A stretch of DNA of 64,000 nucleotides from Brevipalpus yothersi (GCA_003956705.1 QZCP01000205.1:1-64000), one strand, 5' to 3'. Positions 20,851 through 33,151 are shown, counted from the first letter of the stretch. Notes: a model not told the origin generated them from the letters alone. Numbers and translations: made by a program.

Positions 20851-22500
20851 GGTTGAATCTAAAGTGAATAAGATTTATCATTTGATTGATCACTAAACTT
20901 TTTTTGCAATTACTGCTGATATTGGACAAATCTTATGATCAAAAAGCTATCATCTAATCATCTGATACTATAACTGTGAAATCCAAATAGATTTGATCTA
21001 TTCCCTACCAAAATCAAGACATATTCATTGTTCAATCTATTAACCAGGCTACAATGATCGGATCTCTAATCTTGAACTAAAGAGACCTTGTCTACATCTG
21101 ACCAAGTCAACTGAGTTTTCTATCCTTCTGAGTGAAAGTGAAAGAATCAACAAATTAGCAATCAGTAAAGTACAGTGTAGAGTGCAATATAAATGATCTC
21201 CGATTCAGCCATTCGCTGAGGTTAATCCTTTTACTGCTAGCAAAGTATAGCTTTTCGTGGAAATTCTGTGATTGATTGTTTGGGAGAGTTCCTTAATTAT
21301 CTTAATGACCCTCGATCCCATCAATTTGAGTTTTATAAAATCTTTCACACCCACATGTATGCTACTGAAAAGGGAGGTCATGCTGACATTATTATAAGGG
21401 TTTGTGATTTCTTAGAAACCTTCAGTATCTAAAATATCACGAATTTCGAATAGTTTGTCAAGCACAGTCAGTCTAACTCTAGATTATTTCAGCTCTGATT
21501 TTGTTACTCATCTTGATGCATTCGAGTACAACCATCAACAATTAGCTTGTGTTTTGGAGAGAAATTTGGAAAATTCAAGCAAAGTCTCAATTGTTCTAAC
21601 TTTCTTGGCAAGAGCAATCAGAGATGATCAAATCTTGTAAAATTTTACTGTTGAATCTAAATTTTTTTACTTTTTATCTGTTTGAGCATCATGTAGTTTC
21701 AAAAAGCTCGATTTTGAGTCTCTTCCTGATTTAGTTTCGTTGATTATAATCTGATACATTGAAAGCTGGGAAGTTTACCAGGATCAACATTTTCTCTTGA
21801 TACTTTTGATATTCCAAATTGAGGCCAATAGGTGTAAAGGCTCATTGTAAGCCTGATTGTGAGATGATGAAGTTAATTCTCCCAGAAGATCAGAGCTTCC
21901 AAACCCGATATTTCTAGCATTTGGCTCACGACCTAATCATTGATATTGTCTCTAAACTAATCAGGACGAGTTTTTAGGAAATTTCATCATGCTTCGACTG
22001 AGAAATTTTTCAGGCTAGCATTTTTTTGCTTGTTGGGGGTTTAAGATGAATCTTGCATTTGCAAGCTCTCAAAAGTCAGTGGATATTAGTCATGTGTTCA
22101 TTATCATGTGCACAATTCAATTTGCCGGCTGTTGCTATGGATGATCAAAATCATTGAAATGGTTCTGTTTACTCTATTACTGTATTCAGCTCATCAGCAG
22201 TGTAACGATAAGCTATCTGATCGATCGAAACATTAGTCGCCAGATTTTAAATTTTACCATCACCAGAAAAGTAGCCACTCTTTGTGTTCGATCCATTTAA
22301 AACCAATCTGAGAGAGTAGTCACTCCCAAGACAGAGAGATTGCTTCTTCTCATGGTGAAGATCTCTTAAAGCAGCTGAATGCACGAGTACTATCAGGTTG
22401 GTGTATGAATAGTGCCTCAATGAGATGGAGCGATCCAGAGTTTTATCACTTTTGAGCATTTCATCAAATTGAAAACTTGATTTATCTCTTATTTCTCATT
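20851..22500. other. FB6-FB7 intergenic region
   Basis: 1.6 kb without a supported gene. Around 21880-21980 there is weak similarity to the repeat at 18470-18550 and 50420-50480 (motif CTAATCATT...TCTAAACTA). Otherwise I see nothing in it. Confidence 0.55.
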
Positions 22501-22550
22501 AATGATCTTATGACACCCACCCATGCACCAAGACCCGCTTTCGACCATCA

Positions 22551-22650
22551 CTTGGCATCTATCAATCGATGGACAATTATCGAGTCCTTGTAGCATACAT
22601 ATGCCATGCTTCACAAACATCAATCAATTCGAGCATATCAATCATAAGTT
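22551..22650 (-). pseudogene. Relic F-box exon, divergent from FB7
   Basis: On the minus strand: GATATGCTCGAATTGATTGATG, then GTTTGTGAAGCATGGCAT, then AATTGTCCATCGATTGATAG, which align with the D-I-x-Q-C / V-C-R-A-W / C-P-A-I-D codons of live exon 1. There is no usable frame and no last exon. A better-preserved copy lies before FB8. (Quoted pieces are separate fragments.). Confidence 0.6.
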
Positions 22651-22705
22651 GCAATCAAGAGAGTATTTAATCAAACAACTCCAATTTTCACCTTATAATA
22701 ATAAG

Positions 22706-22713
22706 TCATGTGA
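22706..22713. promoter_or_regulatory. TCATGTGA site between relic F-box exon and FB7
   Basis: An E-box-like variant about 55 bp upstream of the relic on the minus strand and about 390 bp upstream of FB7; repeated at 25059-25066. It probably belonged to the divergent relic gene. Confidence 0.35.
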
Positions 22714-23102
22714 TGATGATAGGCACTCGCTTTCACTATCATTTTGAGTCTGATACTTCTTATATTGATTGTGCCATGAGATCTCGCTTTCTAATCTCAG
22801 GTAGGTCAAAAAGATTTGAAACGTTGCCTCTGATTGGTGACACCAGTACTTCATTCGCTATGATGATAGCCATACCTGAAACGCAGCACTAATGATATTC
22901 AAATCGAAGAGAGTCCCTTTTGTTGCAACATCCTATTCAGCTGACAAGTTTTGGAGAATATTTGACTTATTTTTCTCAGAGATGTCGATTCTTGCCATAC
23001 ATATCATCCGCGATAATTCTGTTGAAAGCCGAGTGATTCTGACTGTTCACTCATTTTGCTTTACTCTCCCCTCCAAAACTTATTCTACTTTTAATTATTA
23101 AA

Positions 23103-24636
23103 ATGATTCCTTTACTGCTGCCAATCATCATCGATAGAGTGTTCGAATTCCTAGGAGTTCTCGATGTAAATCGTTGCAAGTATGTTTGTAAATTGTGGTG
23201 TGAGTCTGCTTTGCGACGACTTGAGAAGTGCCCAGCAACCGATGTTTGTAGAGCGACTGTGAAAAGTAAAACTTGGAGTGTTGGTGAGTGTCGAAAAATT
23301 AAATAGTGAAACATTGAGATCTAGACAAATTAATTGCAAAGAAGACTGAGCGTATTGCAGCCTGAGTGTATCCATTAATTCGATGGCTAGTGGAGAGAAC
23401 AAAAATTGGAAGAAGAAAAAATCTCTTTGTGTTCATAAATAATCTGTAGTTCTTTCCCTTGAATCTCGAATATCGAATCAATTTTCTTCCCAGAAAAGTT
23501 CTCTATTAAACTCAGAAATCGATACAAAAATATTTATCGTTTTTTTAGAATTCCACCCACATGAATGGAAGTTCGACCATCATCACTCACCGTTTCTCAA
23601 GCGACTGCATACAAATTGTGTTCCTGGATCTTCTGGAGAATCTAGAGAAGAGCAAATAATAGAATTTATTATTGAAAATCGCGAGATGAATAAAGTCGGT
23701 TTCAATTCCAATGTTAATCCACTGCTGGACTCGGCCGACCATTGGTATCTGGTTGGAAGATTAGATTTCCGACAATTGCCAAAATTCAAAATAGACAATG
23801 CTGTGCGGAACTTCTTGGTCCGAGATATTAAATGCATGCCTAGCCTCTGTCTGTTACGGTACTACAAACAGTTTGGACATGTGGTGGAAGGTAGGACTTT
23901 TCATTATCCTACGATACTCATTAAAGAGGGACCAATCCTTGATTCCCTAGAAGGTCTCAGAGCAGCGAGTGATGGAGATGAGAGGCTGACTTCATCAATC
24001 TCTACAAGTGAAAATTTTTTGAAACCGCGTTGGGGGAATTCATGCTTCGAAGGTATACACATCAGCCACTTCATTCCAGGCCTTAAAATAATAATCACTG
24101 ATTGGTCTAATCCACGGAGTTCGATACCTAATGTGAGCGATGTAAAGTTTCCAATCAAATCTGTGCTATACTTAGCCACTCAAAAAGACGAGTATTTGGA
24201 TGGATTAAAAGATATGAAGAAGCTTCTTGAAGGCTCTGAATCTATTCTATTTGTAGGAGCAATCGTTGCTGATCGCTGGGATCGTTATCCATCTGAAATT
24301 TTCTTTGTGAATCGGAATGGTAAAAAACCAAAACCAGCTACCAAGATCTCGATAGCTTTTGCTGGGAGAGGAATTAGATGTGCAACTCAAGTGTTCAACT
24401 CAACAGCCTACTCGAGAGAAGATTTTGACAATATCAAGCTCAATTTTAAGTTCCCAACTGATAGTGATCGAGCGGTTGGATTTTTTTTCTATGCAGGTTG
24501 GGCATATCCCTCGTTCGAAAAGTTGAAAGAACTTCTTCCTCGCGTTGAGCTGATTAGGCTATGTGTGTGGGAACAAGCCTATGACTTGGAAAATTTGCAA
24601 GAAGAAGTCACAATTCTTCATATCGTGTGGTTTTAA
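23103..24636 (+). CDS. FB7: F-box protein, two-exon form
   Basis: Exons are 23103-23283 and 23549-24636, 422 residues. There is no separate micro-exon: the last exon starts further upstream at E-F-H-P-H-E-W and adds about 40 residues (H-rich, then S-G-E-S-R-E-E) before the usual IIENREMNKV. The F-box is IIDRVFEFLGVLDVNRCKYVCKLWCESALR. Diagnostic residues in the family core differ from other members: FEGIHISHFIPGLKIIITDW is followed by S-N-P-R-S-S-I-P-N-V. The protein ends LHIVWF. FB8 is its tandem duplicate; the unit including the divergent relic is about 2.4 kb. Confidence 0.85.
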
Positions 24637-24910
24637 TTCTTAGATATATTTTGAATTTTACAGAAATACTCTGGATTTTTATAATCTTTCAACTTCGAAA
24701 TACAATAACCAAAGCAAAATTAGGTTTCGAGGGGCAAATACATCACTTGCAATAAAATTTTAATATTAATATGATAATATTTCATTTCTCGATTCATCTG
24801 TCCTATGTTTGGCCCCCAAATTAAAAACTTGGTTCATCTCTCATTTCCCGTTGCTGGCTTTTTGACCCCCCTAAGCACCATGATCTACTTTCGACAACCA
24901 TTTGACCATT

Positions 24911-25000
24911 CATCAATCGCCAGACACTTATCTGGTCGTCGTAGAGCGAACTCACGTCATGCTTTACAAACTTTAATCAATTCAAGTATATCAATCATAA
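24911..25000 (-). pseudogene. Relic F-box exon, divergent from FB8
   Basis: Minus-strand pieces GTTTGTAAAGCATGACGTGA, TTCGCTCTACGACGACC and AAGTGTCTGGCGATTGATGA match V-C-R-A-W-R-E, S-A-L-R-R and K-C-P-A-I-D codons in order. TGG has become TGA. This is the cleanest minus-strand relic and is duplicated at 22551-22650. Confidence 0.7.
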
Positions 25001-25476
25001 GTTGTAATCAAAACAGTATTTAATCAAACAACTCGAATTCTCACCTTATAATAACAAGTCATGTGATGATGATAGGCATTTGCTTTCACTATCGTTATGA
25101 GACGATCAGAAGATCATCAGAAGATCTTGCCTTTGTATGTCAGGAAGACCAAGAAAAGATATGAGATCTTGTCTCCGATTAGTCACACCGAAACTTCATT
25201 CGTTATGATAATAGCCATATCTGAAAAACTGCATTTATCATATTTTTCATATTTCTTTCGATCAGAGTCCCTTTCGTTCAAAGAGTAGTTCTACTCTTTG
25301 CTTTCGTTTCAACTTGCTATTTATTGTTATCCGATAAGATTTGGAGAACATTTGACTTATTTTCCCAGAGATGCCCATTCTCATCATATGATTCGTGATC
25401 GTTTGTTGAAAGACAAGTTGTTCTCATTGTTCACTTTACTTCTTCTTTAATACCTCATCAACACTTAATTTTTAAA
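25001..25476. other. 5' flank of FB8
   Basis: The flank matches 22650-23102 upstream of FB7. At the place where other members have TCACGTGA it reads TCATATGA (about 25384). A TCATGTGA lies at 25059-25066. No gene seen. Confidence 0.55.
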
Positions 25477-27067
25477 ATGAATCCCTTACTGCTGCCAGTC
25501 ATCATCGATAAAGTGTTCGAATTCTTAGGAGTGTTAGATGTGAACCGGTGCAAGTATGTTTGTAGAGCATGGCGTGAGTCTGCTTTACGACGACTTAACA
25601 AGTGTCCAGCAATCGATGTTTGTAGAGCGACCGTAAGAAGGGAATCCTGGAGTCAAAGTACTGGTGAGTGTAAAAAATTTTAATAATGAAACATTGAGAT
25701 CTACTGATTGTAGACTAATGAATCACTATGAGACTAGAGAAGGCTACGTTGATAGTGACTGATGGTAGCATATCCTAATTTGGGTGTACGGATACACTGA
25801 TCGAGAGAAGAGAGAAAATTTTTCCAGGTTGAGACATGATCAATAATGATCGCTCTTGAATCTATTAAATTGAGTCAATCTTTTTTCAATCAACTTCTCT
25901 TTCAAAAAACTCATAAATTGATGAGAAATACTTTTCTTTTTCTCAGTTTCCAACTCTGATGGTTGGGAATCTGACAATGAATCACCAACTCTCAATTTTG
26001 ATGGTGTTCCTCAATCTTCTGAAAAATCTAGAGTTGAACAAATTAAAGAGTGCATTTTCGAAAATCGAAAGATGAACAGAGTCGAATTCAACACCAATGT
26101 TAATCCAGTGATAGACTCAGTCAACTATTGGTACCTTGTGGAAAGACTAAATTTCGGCCAATTGCCAAAATTCAAAATAGACAATGCTGTGAAAAACTTC
26201 CTAGTCCATGATGTTAAATGCATGCCTAGCCTCTGTTTGTTAGGATACTACGACAAGGTATTCGGACATGTAGTGGAAGAGAGGACTTTTCCCTATCCTA
26301 CGATACTGATCAAACAGAATCCAATTCATGATTCCTTGGAAGACCTCGAAAGTTATGGAACTGAAAAGTTGTCACCCAGACTGCGCGGAATATATTCCAG
26401 TATGGACTCTTATTTCGAGGGCTTACACATTAGCCGTTACATCCAAGATTTTAGGATAATAATCACTGATTGGTCTGATCCACGAAGTCCGAGACCGGAT
26501 GTAAGCCATGTTAAGTTTCCAATCAAATCTGTGGTATACATAGCCGCTGGAAAAAAGGAGTTTTCGGATGGATTGAAGGACATCAAAAGGCTGGTTAAAG
26601 GATCTGAATCTTCTCTCTTCGTAGGAGCGATAATGGATGACTTTTGGAATTCTCTTCAGGGTTATCGGTCTGATATCAGTTTGGTGAACTGGGGTGGAAA
26701 GAAACCGAAACGTGCAACAAAAATCTCGATAGCTTTTGCTGGGAAACTTGTTAAATGTGCAACTCAGGTGTTCAATTCAAAGTCAACCTTGAGAGAGGGT
26801 TTCGAAGATGTTAAGCTTAATTTTGAATTTCCACCCGATAGTGACCAGGCCATCGGAATTTTTCTTCATAACAGTTGCGTGAATACCAATTTCAATAAGT
26901 TGAGAAAACTTCTTCCTCGTGTTGAGCTGATCAGGTTGAGAGTCTCCGAAGCAGCCTACGACTTGGAGAATTCACGTGAGAATTCACTTGAGAATTCACT
27001 TGATGAGATATCAAAACATGAAATATCGAATAATAGGGTATCGATTCTTCATATTGTTTGGTTTTGA
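25477..27067 (+). CDS. FB8: F-box protein, two-exon form with C-terminal repeat insert
   Basis: Exons are 25477-25663 and 25947-27067, 435 residues, the longest member. The F-box is IIDKVFEFLGVLDVNRCKYVCRAW. As in FB7 the last exon begins early and encodes an acidic linker (S-N-S-D-G-W-E-S-D-N-E). The family core reads FEGLHISRYIQDFRIIITDW, with D-F replacing the usual G-L. Near the C-terminus, 26966-27001 is a 12-bp unit repeated three times (E-N-S-R/L), absent from FB7, followed by DEISKHEISNNRVS before LHIVWF. This repeat probably grew by slippage in frame. Confidence 0.85.
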
Positions 27068-27562
27068 TTCATGAATGGGTATCTGGATTTTTATGAATGC
27101 GATATGCGATTAACAGCGACATAATTCTGAGATTGTAAGGTTTAAAAAGAATCAAATAGAATAAATTTCGATAGACAAATTTACCATACAAGATAAATCA
27201 TTCATGAAAACCAGGTTGTTTTTTCTCGATCTGTTTGTACTGATTTTTGAACAGAAATTTCGGAGAAGTATATAAAAGCTACTCTTGAAATATTGAAGAT
27301 TATTGACTAGTGCAAACATTTCTGAAACCAGATGATTAATATTCATCTTTCTGTGGTCGAGATACATGAGCGAGTTCAGGGAACCAGAATGCTTGCATCA
27401 GAGTCTCAGAGATTGCTCAATCTCATTCAACTTGTGATCAGCTGTTCGAGAGAACTGTTTAGACTGTTTGTTAACTTGTCAGCTTTCACTGAGAAATTCT
27501 AATCGAATTTTGTTTGAAATTGATTTTTCTAATAATTACTTATTCAAGCTTGAGTATAAAGC
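27068..27562. other. 5' flank of FB9, left edge of the second duplicated block
   Basis: Similarity to the FB1 flank begins at ACAGCGACATAATTCTGAG (27111; partner 3760). It contains CAGCTG near 27440 as in FB1. No gene seen. Confidence 0.75.
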
Positions 27563-29152
27563 ATGAGTGCCTTACAGCAGCCTGTCATCATCGATAAAGT
27601 TTTCGAATTTCTAGGTCTGTTTGATATTGATCGGTGTCAGCATGTTTGTCGAGCATGGCGTGAATCTGCTTTACGACGACTGAAGAATACAGCAATCGAT
27701 GAATGCCAAGCGATTGTCAAATGTGAATATTGGGCCATAGGTGAGTATAAAAAGACTAAGATAATGAGACTATTTTTGAACGAGCTGACTAATTGGTGAG
27801 AGATCAAAAAACTGTACGTAATGTTCCCTGACTCAGGTTCTATTCACATTTTGGAGAATAATGTTAGTTAATTTAAATGCAATGCTATTCATGTTAGTGA
27901 TAGGCTTGATGGATAGCTGATAAAGCAAGAAACAATTTTTTCAAAAGGCTCACCAGTTTTTCAGATCGTTCTCGTTATCAAAGCAGTCTATTCTCCATAG
28001 AACCTTCTCTCCGATAAACTGATTGAATCTGATTCACTTCTCTTTCAGCCGACGACTCAGATAAGTGGGGTAAGTTTTAGCACCGTTGCCTATTGATTAT
28101 CAATGTATCTGTATTTGAATAATCTCCTCCAATTTATTGAAGATCTAGAAACAGAAGAAGAGGAAAAGATAGAAGAGATCATAATTGAAAACCGAATGAT
28201 GAATAGAGTGCAATTCAACGAAACGGTAAAACCATTGAAAGACAAGGCTCACTATTGGTATTTCGCAAGGAAGCCAGATTCTTGCCAATTACCGAAGTTC
28301 AAAATTGACAGTTCCGTGAGGAATTTCTTAACCAGAGGTATCACATGTCTGCCTAGCCTATCTCTCATACGATATAGCGAGGAGTTTGCTCATATATTGG
28401 ATAGAATGACATTTGACTATCCTACGATCCTTATCAGATATTCGTTTGATCATGACTTCTTGGGAAGTTTTGGAGCTTCCAGTGTTAGCACTGAGAAGTT
28501 TTCTACAGTCTCTTCAAGAAAAGATTTTTCATATATAGATTGGGAGCAGCGTGGTGCCTACTCATACTTTGAAGGTTTTCACATCAGTCGCTCCATTCCA
28601 GGACTTAAGATAATAATTACTGATTGGTCTGATCCACAAAGTCCAAGACCAGATGTAAATGACTCGGAGTTCCCAATCAGATCTGTCTTGTACCTGAGTA
28701 CTTTATGGCTCGAATACGATGAAGGATTAGAAGAGATCAAGGAGCTTCTAGCAAAATCCAATACCACTCTTGTTGGAGGAGTGCTGATTGACGATAGTCG
28801 GGATTTACCCATAGCCTCAACTCTTCTAACAAATCTAGGGGGAATCAAGCCACGACCAGTAGAAGAGATCTCGATAGCTTTTGCTGGTAAAAGAGTGAGG
28901 GCTGCCACTCGTGTCATTAATCCAGGACTCAAATCAAGACAGGATATCTCGATGTCTCTTGAAAATTTCAAGCGTGGTCTTGAATTTCCATTGGATAGTG
29001 GTGGAGTTATTGGATTTCTCTTCGCTGAATTTTGTTCAAATGTGTATCTCGAAATCATTAATGAGATTTTTCCTTGCCTTGGACTGATTAGATTTGATGT
29101 CTGGACTCCAGCTCAGAAATCAATTCTCCACATTGTTTCTTTTGGTGCTTAG
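27563..29152 (+). CDS. FB9: F-box protein, duplicate of FB1
   Basis: Exons are 27563-27740, 28049-28069 and 28149-29152, 400 residues. The F-box is identical to that of FB1 over most of its length. The last exon differs from FB1 by scattered substitutions (for example F-L-T-R-G-I-T-C for F-L-I-R-D-I-R-C) and by an insertion R-Q-D-I-S-M near 28938-28955 that lengthens the segment after ATRVINPG. The upstream methionine at 28103 is in the intron by this model; splicing at GATCTAG gives the same phase as FB1. Confidence 0.87.
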
Positions 29153-29785
29153 ATACTTCTAATTCTTTGTGTATGATTGAAGAGAGTCACTTCATATTCA
29201 ATTCGAATAATTTAAACCAAACAAGAATTTCATTGGAAATGAATCGCAGAATTGGCAATTGATAGAATTCTATTTGTTTACATAAATTTCCATGATAAAA
29301 ATCAGAGAGATGTCAACCAAGACACTCTTTCAACCCAATTGCCAATTTGTTACTGTGAATTTCTCTGTGAACGAAGAATAATGATCCTCTTAACCGATTG
29401 ATCATTATTAAATTGGGATTCATCTTCCAGGGAAGTTTTGATTTCTTTTTTGACGAAATCAACAATCGAAGAAAGTTTACCCCATAACATGTCAGAAACT
29501 CATAACCCATTTTTGTGCTAGATTGAGATGAAATACTCTACTATTAATGGAATTCTAATGTAAGAAACTGATGATAGCTGAAGAGTTGACAATTCTGAAG
29601 CCAGTATATAGTATCTGACCCATAAGTTGTAAGTTCCACCGAAGAAAAAAATAGGCGCAGTTCTATTAGCATCGGTAATGAGGAAATCTATCCTTTTCAT
29701 GAGAATACAGCATCTTTCACTCACAAATGCTGAGAAACCGAATAGATTCCAGCCACTGAAATCTGACAGCATAGAGACCGCCAAA

Positions 29786-29839
<54 letters not shown>

Positions 29840-29911
29840 CCCTCTCTCTCTCTTCCAGGCGATACCGAATGTGATCTCACAAGTTGACTGTCCTTCTTCC
29901 ATACGCTGAAT
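29153..29911. other. 3' flank of FB9
   Basis: Paralogous to 5800-6579. No gene; ends with an interrupted (CT)n tract. Confidence 0.7.
29789..29853. repeat. (CT)n microsatellite with CCC interruptions
   Basis: Paralogue of the tract at 6461-6521, here broken by CCC at two places. Confidence 0.97.
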
Positions 29912-30430
29912 CTAAACCAAATTGAAACATTGTGGAGAATTGAACCCTCATCTACAGTCCGGACATCGAATCTAACCAGTCGAAGGGAAGGAAAATTTCA
30001 TCCAGGATTTCAAGATGAACCATCTCTCTTCAACGTATATCCATTGAAGAGAAATTCAATTACTTGACCGCTATCCAATGGAAATTCAAGACCAAGCTTG
30101 GAATCCTCAATCCTCAGTGTCGGATGGAGATTTAGATCGATCACATAAGCTAAGGTCTCGATTCCTTCACCAGCAAAAACTATCGAGATGTTCGAAATTG
30201 TTTTTGGTTTGTTTCTTAGACTGGTGATAAGAGTTGTAGCTGGGGCTTCATCCCAGCCATAGATATTTAGCTTTCCTCCAACGAGAGTAGAGTTGAATTT
30301 TCCTAGGTGCTTCTTAACTTCTTCTTATCCTTCAATGTATTCGCGACCTAAAGTACTCAAGAGAGATTTGATCGGAAACTCCAAATTATTCACATCTGGT
30401 TTTGGGCTTTGTAGATCTGACTGATCAAAA
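29912..30430 (-). pseudogene. Relic of an F-box family last exon (C-terminal half)
   Basis: Paralogue of the relic at 6580-7115, with the same truncation point near the TDWSDPQSP motif. Recognisable are GGKLNIYGWDEAP (about 30240-30280) and NISIVFAG (about 30175-30200). It carries additional stops relative to the first-block copy. Confidence 0.78.
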
Positions 30431-30477
30431 TTCCTGTTTTGTTCCAATTATTCGAGTTGAATGTGAATTAGAAATAT

Positions 30478-32013
30478 CTAAGCACCAAACATAACAATGT
30501 GGAGAATTGGGTTTTCAGCTGGAGTCGAGACATTAAATCTAACCAGTGAAAGGGAAGGAAAAACCTCATCTATGATATCAAGATAGATACTTGACCAATA
30601 TTTGCCAAAGATAAATCCAATCACTTGATGTCCACTGTCCAATGGAAATTCAAGACCACGCTTGAAATCTTCAAGACTTTGTTTCGACTCGAAATTTGGA
30701 TCGATGACACGAGTGGCAGCCCTCACTCTTTTACCAGCAAAAGCTATCGAGATGTCTGTAATTGTTTTTTGTTTGTTCCCACCTAGATTCATGAGAAGAG
30801 TTGAAGCCGGGACATCACGCCATGCATCGATATCCAGCTTTCCTCCAACAAGAGTGATGTTGGATTTTGCTAGGACCTTCTTTATCTCTTCTAATTCTTC
30901 AATGTGTTCGGATTCTGAAGTACTCAGGTACAAGAAAGATTTGATCGGAAACTCCGAGTCATTCACATCTGGTCTTGGACTTTGTGGATCAGACCAATCA
31001 GTAATTATTATCTTAAGTCCTGGGATGGAGCGACTGATGTGAAAACCTTCAAAGCATGCGTAAGTACCCCACTGCTGCCAGTATTCATGTGGAGAATTAT
31101 TCCTTGTAGAGACTGTAGTACCAACAACAGGAGCTGTACATGTATAACCTGCCAAGCAGCAATTATAACTATCAAATGATTGTCTGATAAGAATTAAAGG
31201 ATAGTCAAATGCTATAGCATCGACTACATGAGAAAACTTTTCACAATAACGTATGAGAGAGAAAATGGGCAGACATCTGATATCTCTAGTTAAGAAATTC
31301 CGCACGAAACTGTCAACTTTGAACTTGGGTAATTGGCGAGAATCTGGCATCCTTGAGAAATACCAATAGTGAACCTTGTCTTCCAATGGGTCTAACATCT
31401 CGTTGAATTCCACTCTATTCATCATTCGGTTTTCAACGATGATGTTTACTATCTTTTTCTTTCTTTTACCATTTCTTCAAGATCGAAGGAAATTATTCAA
31501 ATACAATGATAATCGATTTTGTAACTTACCGTTTTGAAACGGGATCTGGGGAAGAAGTAAATTCAAATAATTTCAATCAGCCTACGAGTTTATGGGGGAG
31601 AAGGTTTTCTCTGAAATAGATTGGTTCAATATCGAGAACAATCTGAAAAACTGGTGAGCCTGGTAAGAATAATTGTTTCTTGTTTGTTATGAGCAATCCA
31701 TCAATCCTATCACCAGCATGAATCGCATTGTGTGAATCGATATCCCTCACTGAAATATGAACAGTTTCCTCATCTCTCAGCAATCTACCAGCTCGTTCAA
31801 AAATGGTCTCATTATCTAAGTCTTTTTATACTCACCTATGGCCCAATATTCACGTTTAACAATCGCTTGGCATACATCGGTTGCTGTATTCTTCAGTCGT
31901 CGCAAAGCAGATTCACGCCATGCTCGACAAACATGCTGACACTGATCAATATCAAACAGACCTAGAAATTCGAAAACTTTATCGATGATGTCAGGCTGCT
32001 GTAAGGCACTCAT
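30478..32013 (-). CDS. FB10: F-box protein with altered micro-exon, inverted
   Basis: Exons on the minus strand are 32013-31836, 31545-31530 and 31474-30478, 396 residues. The middle exon is 16 nt, not 21, so it changes the phase from 1 to 2. The last exon uses a different acceptor (TTGAAG at 31478-31475) because the usual TCTAG is lost; it resumes in phase 2, restoring the frame. The junction codes D-P-V-S-K-R-N-G-K-R-K-K-K-I-V-N. This is the intact partner of ψFB2. The F-box has IIDKVFEFLGLFDIDQCQHVCRAW; the core reads FEGFHISRSIPGLKIIITDW; the end is LHIVMF. The non-standard acceptor makes the exact junction less certain than in other members. Confidence 0.78.
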
Positions 32014-32173
32014 GCTTTACAATCAAGCATGAATAAGTAATTATTGAAAAAAATCAGGAGAATTTCTCAGTGAAAGCTGATAAGTAAACAAACAGTCAAA
32101 ACAACTTGCTCAAACAGCTGATCACAAGTTGAATGAGATTGAGCAATCTCTGACATTCTCATACTAATCTGAC

Positions 32174-32454
32174 TAGCAGTCGCTCACCGCGCTCGCTACG
32201 CTCGCTTGTTCGCTTTCGTTTCGATGCCTAAAGTCATTGAATCAATTATTTGATCAAATAAGTTCAGATTAAGGCTGTGTTTTCCAGTCCAAAAATCTCT
32301 ATGGTTAAAATTGTCTATTCACCCCCTCAAAGTGCGAGTCTTGCGCCAACTTCAATACGTACATCTCAAGCCAGCTTCGCCCAGGCCACTTCGGCTCACG
32401 CATCACCACTGCGCATCTTTGCCGCGCAGAAAAAGTTATTCTATTTTATATAAG
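32174..32454. mobile_element. GC-rich insertion of about 280 bp, absent from the paralogous site
   Basis: At 8907-8940 the first block runs straight from CTGAT to GATTTACTGAGAAG; here about 280 bp intervene. The inserted piece is CpG-rich (CGCTCACCGCGCTCGCTACG, later TTGCCGCGCAGAAAAAG), unlike the AT-rich surroundings. It has no ORF. Clear terminal repeats were not found, so its class is unknown. Confidence 0.5.
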
Positions 32455-33143
32455 ATTTACTGAGAAGAACTTTTCCATGTACCTTGGCCACTGAACGGCA
32501 AATTTTGTTCCCTGAGAACGCTTGTTATTGCAACCCTCCAGATTGTAGGTCATGAAAGAGGAGACATATCAGACGGCTTTCAATATCTCACGCAACTACT
32601 AAAGTTCATTGAGCTTGATTTTAAATTCTAATGTAAATACCCATTTTTGACAGTTTCTCTGTTAATACAGACCCGGTTGCGCTTTTTTTTAACTCTTGTT
32701 GCCAACATGCTTCTATGAAAAGCGAACAAACGAAAAAACAAAAATGATGATATTCGCAACTCTGCTCTATTAGTTTTGAGATGATGTTTAATTGAACAAT
32801 TTAAATTGCGAAGGTGATGATGGAGCTCCTTCTCTCAGCCGAATGTGTTCTCAGTTCTTCCCTATGCTTCTCAAAAATTGAGCATGTTTCAACTCAAGTT
32901 ACTTCCAGTTCCATAATGCTCACAACATTATCATTGACCTCATCCCAAAACTGGTTAAAAGAAATTCTGAGCATTTGATACATCTCATCTTCTCCATAAC
33001 TCTAATGATTCGGTGAGCTGCGACGAAAATTGCTTCCATCGATAAGAATATTCAATGTGATCTGAACACAGGAAAAAGTTCATCTCAAACTCGATCCGAA
33101 GTTGGACTCGAAAAGTGAGGACAACAGAGGGTGCTTATTTTCA

Positions 33144-33151
33144 TCACGTGA
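33144..33151. promoter_or_regulatory. TCACGTGA E-box upstream of FB11
   Basis: 117 bp before the ATG; paralogue of the FB3 site at 9603. Confidence 0.55.

Noticed and set aside
22247..22459. Possible minus-strand F-box trace (SAALRDL)
   Set aside because: Only one short match to S-A-L-R-R-L and no flanking F-box codons; too weak to call.
28579..29058. Minus-strand ORF of 159 residues inside FB9, with similar shadows in other members
   Set aside because: It is the antisense of the conserved last exon; open antisense frames recur because the sense sequence is conserved.
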